Of a stretch of DNA of 40,544 nucleotides, positions 20,429 through 27,503 are shown in pieces. The position numbers and the translations under genes were made by a program. The stretch covers positions 1 through 40,544 of the forward strand of contig JARXAF010000130.1 in assembly GCA_029865985.1 (NCBI GenBank). The letters are read 5' to 3'. Under the pieces are notes generated by a model, which saw only the letters and a program-made list of their open reading frames with translations, was not told where the DNA came from and did no database searches. How positions within the stretch are numbered: the first letter of the stretch is position 1; the number at the start of each line of letters is the position of its first letter. This stretch comes from Verrucomicrobiota bacterium (GTDB lineage Bacteria; Verrucomicrobiota; Verrucomicrobiia; Limisphaerales; UBA9464).

Positions 20429-21600
20429 GCTGCATAGGCGCTGGCCCATGCCCACTGGAAGTTGTAGCCGCCCAGCCAGCCGGTCACATCCACCACCTCG
20501 CCGATGAAGAACAACCCCTTCACGTCCCGACACTCCATCGTCTTGGACGACAGCGCGGAGGTGTCCACACCACCCACCGTCACCTCCGCCTTCGGATACC
20601 CTTCGTCGCCGTCTGGTTGGAGCTCCCAGCCCGAGAGCTGTGTAGCCAACGTGTCGATCTCGCGTTGCGGCAATTGAGCCAAGGGCCGTGGAGCCGCGTT
20701 CGGCCCCAACCACGCCTGAACGAACCGCTCCGGCAGCACCTGACGCAGCGCCCACTTCAGATCTTTGCCACCCATCCGGTGTGACATGAGGAATGCCTTT
20801 GCATCCACGCCGGGCAGCAAATTGATCCGGAACGATTCGCGCGGCTTGAGCACGCTCGAGATTTGCAGGATCGACGGACCACTGAGCCCGCGATGCGTGA
20901 ACAGCGTGTTCTCGCGGAAGCGCGGCCGGTCGGCACTCACCCAGGTCTCGACATCGATTGATAATCCACTCAACGCCGTGAACGCCGAGTAACGTGCCGC
21001 CGGCAGCATCAGCGGCACCAATCCGGGACGTGGCTCCACCAGCGGCACCCCGAATTGCCGTGCGATGTGGTATCCCCAGGGCGTCGCGCCCAGCTTCGGG
21101 AACGAAAGCCCGCCCGTGGCGATCACCAGCGAATCGGCCGTGCGCTCGCCCTGCGAGGTGCGAATCTGCCAACCGCCCTCGGGCAACCGCTCCACTCCCT
21201 CCACCTTGCAGTTCACCGTGATCCGTACCCCGGCATCGCCGCATTCCTGTTCCAACAGTTGCAGGATCTGCTTTGAACTTTGATCGCAGAACAACTGCCC
21301 CAGCTTCTTTTCATGCCAAGCGATCCCGTGACGCTCGACCAGCGCAAGGAAATCGGCCGATGTGAACCGGGCCATCGACGACTTCAGGAAATGCGGACTG
21401 CCCGAGGTGACGTAGTTGGCCGGCGTCGCGCCGATGTTGGTGAAATTGCAGCGCCCTCCGCCGGAGATCAGGATCTTGTTGCCGGGCCGTGGATTGTGCT
21501 CCAGCAACTCCACGCGCCGCCCACGCAATCCCGCCGACCGGGCACAGAACAGCCCTGCCGCACCTCCCCCGACCACCACCACATCCCAGTGTTCGCTCAT
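20413..21600 (-). CDS. BaiN/YhiN-type FAD-dependent oxidoreductase
   Basis: Protein of 395 aa from the ATG at 21600 (an earlier start would add five residues). The FAD-binding dinucleotide motif VVVGGGAAG is at 8-16. The family-specific block NPRPGNKILISGGGRCNFTN follows, then HEKKLGQLFCDQSS, VIATGGLSFPKLGATPWGY and THRGLSGPSILQISS. The C-terminal signature is AEVTVGGVDTSALSSKTMECRDVKGLFFIGEVVDVTGWLGGYNFQWAWASA. This is the HI0933/YhiN family. Members include enzymes acting on bile-acid intermediates, but the physiological substrate of most is unknown. The last residues SQAV and the stop codon are encoded inside the inverted repeat unit. Confidence 0.93.
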   Translation of the reverse strand: MSEHWDVVVVGGGAAGLFCARSAGLRGRRVELLEHNPRPGNKILISGGGRCNFTNIGATPANYVTSGSPHFLKSSMARFTSADFLALVERHGIAWHEKKLGQLFCDQSSKQILQLLEQECGDAGVRITVNCKVEGVERLPEGGWQIRTSQGERTADSLVIATGGLSFPKLGATPWGYHIARQFGVPLVEPRPGLVPLMLPAARYSAFTALSGLSIDVETWVSADRPRFRENTLFTHRGLSGPSILQISSVLKPRESFRINLLPGVDAKAFLMSHRMGGKDLKWALRQVLPERFVQAWLGPNAAPRPLAQLPQREIDTLATQLSGWELQPDGDEGYPKAEVTVGGVDTSALSSKTMECRDVKGLFFIGEVVDVTGWLGGYNFQWAWASAYAASQAV

Positions 21601-21758
21601 TGCATGGACGGCCAATTACGCCGAACACCAATGAAAGCCCAACGCAGCCCATGAAGGCCAACCCGGAGTTCGCCCCAAACTACCTCACCAACGCAGGCGA
21701 TGCACGGCAGCCTCTGGTATAAAGGTTAACATTTTCACCGCAGAAACCTTGGGCGGCA

Positions 21759-21871
21759 GCGGAACGGGTCCGAAGTGAGCACTGGAACGTCGACATCCTG
21801 ATCCCCCTCGCGCCCCAGCGCGAAAGTTCCTCCTGGCCCAACGTTCCCTGCGAACGTAGGACCCATTCCGC
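21759..21871 (+). repeat. 113-nt structured interspersed repeat, copy C
   Basis: Outer arms GCGGAACGGGTCC (21759-21771) and GGACCCATTCCGC (21859-21871) pair at 12 of 13 positions. The middle stem is GGAACGT (21784-21790) / ACGTTCC (21841-21847). The inner hairpin is CGCGC-CCCA-GCGCG (21809-21822). It lies between the divergent flavoprotein and ABC-transporter genes. Confidence 0.85.
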
Positions 21872-21930
21872 CGAGCCCTCAGGGCACTGTCACCGGGCGC
21901 CAGCCTCCCCAAGCCAGGCAGCAATTTTAT

Positions 21931-21972
21931 GATAGTATGGCACTTTTTGTGTAGATGTGAGGGACCGACCCC
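21931..21972. repeat. Short interspersed module, copy 2
   Basis: GATAGTATGGCAC, TTTTTGTGTA, GAGGGACCGACCCC, about 60 nt after structured repeat copy C. It shares its layout with the modules at 13546 and 40274. Confidence 0.7.
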
Positions 21973-22036
21973 GAGGGTTCTGGAAGCGAACACCAAAAAA
22001 TACCGGCGCGCAGCGCAATGGTGGATGCTTCAGAGC

Positions 22037-22064
22037 TTCCCTGCGAGCGGAGGCCCCATCCCGC
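22037..22064 (+). repeat. Truncated copy D of the 113-nt repeat
   Basis: Only the 3' part is clear: TTCCCTGCGAGCGGA followed by the arm GGCCCCATCCCGC (22052-22064). A degenerate GCGCGCAGCGC at about 22002-22016 may be the remnant of the inner hairpin. The 5' arm is missing. Confidence 0.6.
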
Positions 22065-22090
22065 GGAGCCCTCCAAGAACATGCAAAGTT

Positions 22091-22133
22091 GATGATGGAA
22101 TGGCTCTTTTCGTGTCACTGCGAGGGACAGGCC
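22091..22133. repeat. Short interspersed module, degenerate copy 3
   Basis: GATGATGGAATGGCTC, TTTTCGTGTCA, GCGAGGGACAGGCC. It matches the other modules with several substitutions and again follows a copy (here truncated) of the structured repeat. Confidence 0.5.
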
Positions 22134-22207
22134 ACGTGCCTCGTACTGGGCGCTCCTTCATGTAATTCGCTTGAGAAACCCCGGGGACACCCGCTAATCG
22201 CAGAACG

Positions 22208-23851
22208 GTGCGCCGCGTCCAATCATTGCTCCTCATCCTCCTGGCGTGGACCGCCGGCCTCAGCAGCACCGCCGGCGCGGCACCGACCCCGGAACCCAGC
22301 ATTCCCCAGGTGCTCCGATGGGCGAATGATGCGGAGGGCGGGGCGCCTTACATCTTTCATCCGGCAGAACAGCCCGACCAACTCGTCGGCTTCGAGGTCG
22401 AACTCGCCCAGGCGTTGTGCGATCGGCTCGGATGCCAGTCCCGCTTCGTCCAATTCAACTGGGCCAACCTTATTCCCGGCCTTCGTCAGGGCGGCAATTT
22501 CGACATTATCATCGCGGCCCTCGAGCGCACGCCGGAGAACCTCGCTCAGGTGGCCATGAGCCGGCCGTACTTCACGTTCGGACAACAGTTGGTCACGCGG
22601 GCCTCAGACACAGGCATCCGCACCCTCGGAGACCTCGCCGGCCGCCGCATCGGAGTGCTGGCCTCCACGCTGTCCCACCGACTGGCCACTCGGCAGCCCG
22701 GCCTTGAGGTGCGCGTGTACGACGAGAACGTGAACTACTTCCGCGATCTCGAACTCGGCCGTATCGACGCCGTCCTCACCGACTCCCCGATCGCCACGAT
22801 TAACCTCCAAGGCCGTCCACAACTCCGACGAGCCGGGCCGGCCTTTGCGCCGTCGCATTACGCCATCGCAGTCCCGCTAGGGTCCGACCGCCTGCTGTTC
22901 CACATCAATGCAGCCCTCGGCGACCTCATCCACAACGGTACTCTCGAACGCATCTACCAACGCTACCAACTCTGGGATGCGGCGCAGGCGGGACTGGCCT
23001 CCTGGAAGCCCGAGCCTCACGAGACGACCCCGGCCGCCGGCCCTGCGACCACGATCGCACCCAATGGAACCCGACCCTCACCATCCACTGGGCTGACCTT
23101 GGTCACAGAAACCTCGGGAAGTTTCGGGATCTCCGGAGCCATCGGAGCCACAAGCACCGCCGAACCCACGGCCGTCGGCGGGTCCGTGGCACCCAGGCCC
23201 AAGGCCGGCTTGGGAAGAACTCTCCGCTACCTACCGATCCTACTCGAGGCCGCCATCACCACGCTGTGGGTCACCCTGGCCTCCATGACTTTGGCCATGA
23301 CCTGCGGACTTGGGCTGGCTCTCTCCCGATGCTACGGAACCCCGGCCCTGCGACGGACGGCCATCGTCTACATCGAAGTGTTCCGGGGCACGCCGCTGCT
23401 GCTGCAGTTGTACTTCATTTACTTCGGGCTGGCTCAGGCTCTCGGCTGGAACCTCCCGGCCGGGGCCGCCGCCGTACTGACCCTCGGTCTCAACTACGCC
23501 GCCAACGAGGCCGAGAATCTCCGCGCCGGGCTGGAGGCCGTCCCGCGTGGACAGACCGAGGCAGCGATGGCCTTGGGATTGTCGCCGGCCCTGACCTTGC
23601 GGCGGGTCGTCCTGCCCCAGGCGCTGCGCATCAGTCTCCCGGGCATCACCAACGACCTCATCGCCCTTTTCAAAGACTCCTCCATCGTCTCGGTCATCGG
23701 CCTGGTGGAACTTACCAAGGAATTCCTCATCCGCTCGTTGGACGCGGGCGATTACCTCGGCCTGGGAATCCTCACCGCGGCGATCTACCTCGCCATGGGC
23801 CATGCGGCCTCGGCCGCGGCACGGGCCCTCGAACGGAGGCTGCAGCCATGA
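22208..23851 (+). CDS. Fused substrate-binding protein and permease of polar amino-acid ABC importer
   Basis: Protein of 547 aa starting at a GTG. The signal peptide is RRVQSLLLILLAWTAGLSSTAGA. A solute-binding domain of family 3 spans about 34-257: GFEVELAQALCDRLGC, GLRQGGNFDIIIAALERTPE, GDLAGRRIGVL and ELGRIDAVLTDSP are typical. A linker of about 75 residues rich in Thr, Ala, Pro and Gly (about 260-335) leads to a His/Glu/Gln-type permease domain (about 336-547). That domain has EAAITTLWVTLASM, EVFRGTPLLLQLYFIYFGL and the EAA loop EAVPRGQTEAAMALGLSPALTLRRVVLPQALR, which docks the ATPase. Its stop overlaps the ATG of the ATPase gene (ATGA). The exact ligand is not predictable. Confidence 0.93.
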   Translation: MRRVQSLLLILLAWTAGLSSTAGAAPTPEPSIPQVLRWANDAEGGAPYIFHPAEQPDQLVGFEVELAQALCDRLGCQSRFVQFNWANLIPGLRQGGNFDIIIAALERTPENLAQVAMSRPYFTFGQQLVTRASDTGIRTLGDLAGRRIGVLASTLSHRLATRQPGLEVRVYDENVNYFRDLELGRIDAVLTDSPIATINLQGRPQLRRAGPAFAPSHYAIAVPLGSDRLLFHINAALGDLIHNGTLERIYQRYQLWDAAQAGLASWKPEPHETTPAAGPATTIAPNGTRPSPSTGLTLVTETSGSFGISGAIGATSTAEPTAVGGSVAPRPKAGLGRTLRYLPILLEAAITTLWVTLASMTLAMTCGLGLALSRCYGTPALRRTAIVYIEVFRGTPLLLQLYFIYFGLAQALGWNLPAGAAAVLTLGLNYAANEAENLRAGLEAVPRGQTEAAMALGLSPALTLRRVVLPQALRISLPGITNDLIALFKDSSIVSVIGLVELTKEFLIRSLDAGDYLGLGILTAAIYLAMGHAASAAARALERRLQP

Positions 23852-24603
23852 TCGAGATCGTCGGACTGCGCAAACGCTTCGGCTCCGTCACCGTTCTCGA
23901 TGGCATCGATCACCATCAGGAAGCCGGCGAAGTGGTGGCCCTCATCGGCCCAAGCGGCTGTGGCAAGAGCACCCTGCTCCGCTGCCTCAATTGGCTGGAA
24001 ACGCCTGACTCCGGATCGTTGCACCTCGGCGACGTGCGCATCGAGGCCGGAACACCGCAGGCCACCGACCGAGCCTTGCGCCAGCGACTGCGCCGACGCA
24101 CCGGGATGATCTTCCAGCAATTCAATCTCTTCCCGCACCGGACGGCCCTGGAGAACGTGATGGAGGCTCCCCTCCACGTGGACCGAGTACCCGATGCCGA
24201 GGCCCGGGAACAGGCGATGGACCTGCTGTCAAAGGTAGGCTTGGCCGATCGCGCCCATCACCGGCCTTCTCAACTGTCGGGCGGGCAGCAGCAGCGCGTG
24301 GCCATCGCCCGGGCTCTGGCGATGAAACCGCAGATCCTCCTGTGCGACGAGCCCACCAGCGCTCTGGATCCGGAACTGCGCGGCGAGGTGCTGTCGGTGC
24401 TGGCCAGGCTCGCCGACGAGGGCATGACCCTGTTGCTCGTCACCCACGAACTGAACTTCGCTCGCGACATTGCTCACCGGGTGGTCTTCATCGACGGTGG
24501 TCGCGTGGTGGCCACTGGCCCGACCCGGGCGGTGCTCGATCAACCCGAGCACCCGCGCCTTCGGGAGTTTTTGGGCTTGGGTCGCAGGACCGCGATCGCG
24601 TGA
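23848..24603 (+). CDS. Amino-acid ABC transporter ATP-binding protein
   Basis: Protein of 251 aa, the ATPase of the importer encoded directly upstream. Walker A is GPSGCGKST at 34-42, the Q-loop MIFQQFNLFPH, the signature LSGGQQQRVAIARAL, Walker B ILLCDEPTSALDPE, and the H-loop LLLVTHEL. This set, with the FNLFPHRTALENVMEAP segment, is characteristic of the GlnQ/HisP group. The ATG at 23848 overlaps the upstream stop by four bases, which implies translational coupling. Together the two genes make a complete importer. Confidence 0.96.
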   Translation: MIEIVGLRKRFGSVTVLDGIDHHQEAGEVVALIGPSGCGKSTLLRCLNWLETPDSGSLHLGDVRIEAGTPQATDRALRQRLRRRTGMIFQQFNLFPHRTALENVMEAPLHVDRVPDAEAREQAMDLLSKVGLADRAHHRPSQLSGGQQQRVAIARALAMKPQILLCDEPTSALDPELRGEVLSVLARLADEGMTLLLVTHELNFARDIAHRVVFIDGGRVVATGPTRAVLDQPEHPRLREFLGLGRRTAIA

Positions 24604-24640
24604 CGCTCCAACCGCAAGGCCCAAGGACCCTCCGGCCTGC

Positions 24641-25669
24641 TCAGACCTTCGGAGCGGAGATCAGCGCCAAGCGACCGTCCCGACATCCGGCCATCACCCA
24701 GGCATCGCCCGGCAACCAACCCAAGACTGTGACGGCGGACGACAACACGGTAGCCCGCAATGGCTGCGAAGACTTGCCTGCGTTCCAGAACAGCACTCGG
24801 CCACCCAGGCAACCGCTGGCCAGAAGGTGTCCCGCCTTCTGGTAGGAGAGGCAAGAGACTCGGGTCGGATGACCCTCGAGGATACGCGGCGTGGAACCCG
24901 CCGGCCCCTTGCCGCTGCAATCCCACACCATGGGTTCCTGGCCGCCGTCGGTGGCGAGGTATCGCCCGGAATGATGCCAGGCCAGGCTGCGTACTTTGGC
25001 TTCATAGCCCGACATGGCCAACTCTTCGCCCTCACGGAAGGGCTGCGGCCAGATTTGCACACTGTTTTCCTGAGTGCCGGCGACGACCCAACGGCCATCC
25101 GGTGAAATCGCCAGCGACACCAAACTCGTCTTCCAAGGCAACTCAGCGGTGACGCGCCCCGTGTCCGCGTCGTACACACTCACCCCGCCGTAGCAGCCCA
25201 CGGCCAGGGATCGTCCGTCGGCCGACCAGGCCAACCCGGCGATGGTGCTGCGATGGCCGCCCAATGTGTGGGTCCAACCGCTCCCGCCAGGACCCCCGAT
25301 GCACACCGTCTTGCCGGAGGCGGCCGCCCACCGATCGCCCACCGGCGATGCGGTCAATTGCTCCACCCAGGCCGAGGGCATGGGCAACGATTCGGTCTGG
25401 GTTCCAGTCAAGGCATTCCAGAGGCGAACCTGACCATCCTGACCTGCCGTGGCAAACGAGGTGCCCGAAGGCCCCCAGACTAGGCGAAATCCCCCGCCCT
25501 CATGGGCCTGAAATGTGTGGAGTCGACGCCCGGTCGACGCCTCCACCACCCAGGCAGAACCCTCGGTACCCAGGGCCGCGATGAGTCTTCCATCCGGCGA
25601 GCCTGCCAAGGCGACGATGGGTTCGTTGAGATCGAGGACCCATTCGGCGGGTCGGAGCGGAGCGTTCAT
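24641..25669 (-). CDS. WD40-repeat protein
   Basis: Protein of 342 aa from the ATG at 25669. It has about seven WD40-like blades, seen as repeating units such as LAGSPDGRLIAALGTEGSAWVVEASTG, WGPSGTSFATAGQDGQVRLWNALTG, LAWSADGRSLAVGCYGGVSVYDADTG, LAISPDGRWVVAGTQENSVQIW, LAWHHSGRYLATDGG..MVWD and LSYQKAGHLLASGCLGGRVLFWN. The expected product is a closed propeller used as a protein-interaction platform. No signal peptide was seen. The start is 40 nt downstream of the CobW-type gene on the same strand, so the two are probably co-transcribed. A start further upstream at 25738 would overlap that gene. Function is unknown; a role with the GTPase is inference. Confidence 0.88.
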   Translation of the reverse strand: MNAPLRPAEWVLDLNEPIVALAGSPDGRLIAALGTEGSAWVVEASTGRRLHTFQAHEGGGFRLVWGPSGTSFATAGQDGQVRLWNALTGTQTESLPMPSAWVEQLTASPVGDRWAAASGKTVCIGGPGGSGWTHTLGGHRSTIAGLAWSADGRSLAVGCYGGVSVYDADTGRVTAELPWKTSLVSLAISPDGRWVVAGTQENSVQIWPQPFREGEELAMSGYEAKVRSLAWHHSGRYLATDGGQEPMVWDCSGKGPAGSTPRILEGHPTRVSCLSYQKAGHLLASGCLGGRVLFWNAGKSSQPLRATVLSSAVTVLGWLPGDAWVMAGCRDGRLALISAPKV

Positions 25670-25709
25670 CTCGAGGTCGGTGCAACAGACTCGGTTGGAG
25701 GGGCAACTC

Positions 25710-27224
25710 TCAGGCCAGGCAGCGACGGAAGCCGGCATTCAGAGCCTCACGGTCCAAATTGCGACCGATGAAAACCAACTGGCTCTTGCGCTCGAGGGCG
25801 TCTTTCCACGCCCGGTCAGGCTTGCCCTCGAAGAGCATGTGAACTCCCTGGAACACGAAGCGGTTGGCCTGTCCCTTGATGTTGAGGATGCCCTTCATGC
25901 GGAAGATGTCCTGACCCTTGGTCTGAAGCAGTTCGCTCAGCCACGCGTTGAGCTTCTTGGCGTCCAGTTCCCGACGCTCTTCGATACCCACACTGGAGAC
26001 GGTCTCGTCGTGGGTGTGGTTGTGACCATGGCCGCCATGCTCATGAACATGAGTGGGCTCGACCGTCTTGCCGTCGCGTTCGATGCGTCCCTTGAACTCG
26101 TCCAACCCATGCTGGGTGAAGAGGGCGTAGTTACCGTGGGCGGGAATGCGCAAAGTGGCGGTGATGCCGTCCTCGCCGAGAATGAGTTTGTAGAGCGTCT
26201 TGCCGGGCTTGATCACTCCGCCCATGCGGACGGCCGTTCCGATGCCATTGAAGACTCCTTCGGCGATTTCCTCGGCATGGTGCAATGCGTCGTGCAGCCC
26301 ACCCCCGCACTCCTCACCGTGGCCGTGGCTGTGCCCGTGATCATGGTCATGGTCATGGCCGTGGTCATGGCCGTGGCCGTGATCGTCATGAGTGTGGTCG
26401 TGACCATGCTCGGCATGGGAATGATCGTGGCCGTGGCCCTGCTCGTGACTATGGGTATCCAATTGGAGCAGCACGGCGCCCATCACGGCATCCGGGCCCG
26501 CGTCGAGACGCAGAGTGTAATCGCCTGCATCGAGATGAAGTGTGCCGCTCCACTCAAAGGGCAGCGCTTTCTCCAAGAAATCCCCGTCCAAGGTGAGCTT
26601 GTGGTTCAGATCAAAAGCATGCAGGTGGATGACCTGATCCACCGAGAGGTTGGATTGTTGGGTATGCAGAATCTTGGCAACCGGGTTGATGGCCAGAACC
26701 TGACGTTCGAGGTGAGCCAACTCCTCGGGCGTCACGAGGTCGGTCTTGTTGAGGACGATGCGGTCAGCGAAGGCGATTTGCGCCTTGGCCTCGGGCGCGT
26801 CGTGGAGGTGCAGGGAGATGTGCTTGGCGTCGACAAGCGTGACGATGCCATCGAGACGGAAGTTATCCTTGATCTCTTCGTCGCTGAAGAAGGTCTGAGC
26901 GACCGGGCCGGGATCCGCCAGGCCGGTGGTTTCGACCAGCACGTAGTCGAACCTGTTCCGGCGCTTCATGAGCTGGCCGAGGATGCGAATCAGGTCGCCG
27001 CGGACGGTGCAGCAAAGGCACCCATTGTTCATTTCGAAGATTTCTTCGTCGGCCTGGATAACGAGTTCGTTGTCGATGCCGATCTCACCGAACTCGTTCT
27101 CGATCACGGCGATGCGCTTGCCGTGATTGGCGGTCAGGATGCGGTTCAACAAGGTGGTCTTGCCGGCGCCAAGAAAGCCCGTGAGGACGGTCACCGGAAT
27201 GCGCGAGTCGTTGTGTTCGGCCAT
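25710..27224 (-). CDS. CobW/COG0523 GTPase with His-rich metal-binding insert
   Basis: Protein of 504 aa from the ATG at 27224, where MAEHNDSRIPVTVLTGFLGAGKTT is the usual family start. The P-loop GFLGAGKT is at 16-23, the metal-binding GCLCC motif at 68-72, ETTGLADP near 99-105, and the NKTD guanine-specificity motif at 159-162. A very His-rich insert lies at 258-303 (about 20 His in 46 residues, mostly HGHDH units) with a second cluster at 391-406. The CobW C-terminal domain ends ERKSQLVFIGRNLDREAL. COG0523 proteins are G3E GTPases that act as metallochaperones; His-rich members usually handle zinc, nickel or cobalt. The length is well above the usual 320-400 because of the insert. A WD40 gene follows closely. 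Confidence 0.93.
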   Translation of the reverse strand: MAEHNDSRIPVTVLTGFLGAGKTTLLNRILTANHGKRIAVIENEFGEIGIDNELVIQADEEIFEMNNGCLCCTVRGDLIRILGQLMKRRNRFDYVLVETTGLADPGPVAQTFFSDEEIKDNFRLDGIVTLVDAKHISLHLHDAPEAKAQIAFADRIVLNKTDLVTPEELAHLERQVLAINPVAKILHTQQSNLSVDQVIHLHAFDLNHKLTLDGDFLEKALPFEWSGTLHLDAGDYTLRLDAGPDAVMGAVLLQLDTHSHEQGHGHDHSHAEHGHDHTHDDHGHGHDHGHDHDHDHGHSHGHGEECGGGLHDALHHAEEIAEGVFNGIGTAVRMGGVIKPGKTLYKLILGEDGITATLRIPAHGNYALFTQHGLDEFKGRIERDGKTVEPTHVHEHGGHGHNHTHDETVSSVGIEERRELDAKKLNAWLSELLQTKGQDIFRMKGILNIKGQANRFVFQGVHMLFEGKPDRAWKDALERKSQLVFIGRNLDREALNAGFRRCLA

Positions 27225-27338
27225 AGCGTTCCTCCACCTTGCTGGAAGGTTCTCCCCATGGCAAATCCGGCGGTGGTCAGGTTCGAGTTCAATTGGGGCT
27301 TCCGAGGGCCGATCCGGAGGCCGCAGCCGAATCGAACC

Positions 27339-27360
27339 GGAGGACTGATCCTGCGCCCCC
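27339..27360 (+). repeat. 22-bp partial copy of the 113-nt repeat's 3' end
   Basis: The 22 bp are identical to 27480-27501, the right arm of copy E and its flank. It lies 44 nt upstream of copy E's left arm and could compete with the right arm for pairing. Confidence 0.7.
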
Positions 27361-27382
27361 CACCCCCACAACCCTAACACCA

Positions 27383-27495
27383 GCAGGATCAGGCCGGAGC
27401 AAGCACTGGAACGTGAACTCCCTCACCCCCTCGCGCGTTCAGCGCGAAAGCCCAGCCTGTCCCCACGTTCCCTGCGAGCGGAGGACTGATCCTGC
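27383..27495 (+). repeat. 113-nt structured interspersed repeat, copy E
   Basis: Outer arms GCAGGATCAGGCC (27383-27395) and GGACTGATCCTGC (27483-27495) pair at 12 of 13 positions. The middle stem is GGAACGT (27408-27414) / ACGTTCC (27465-27471). The inner hairpin is CGCGC-GTTCA-GCGCG (27432-27446), with a 5-nt loop. It ends 8 nt from the stop codon of the metalloprotease gene and lies upstream of the CobW-type gene, both on the minus strand. Confidence 0.85.
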
Positions 27496-27503
27496 GCCCC
27501 CAC

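Noticed and set aside
22171-22200. TTGAGA-N18-TAATCG as promoter of the ABC transporter gene
   Set aside because: It would start transcription at about the GTG itself, leaving no leader; possible only if the mRNA is leaderless, for which there is no evidence.
26290-26460. Valine/methionine-rich repeat-like segment on the plus strand resembling a membrane protein
   Set aside because: It is the complement of the His/Asp/Gly codon repeats of the CobW insert, not a separate gene.
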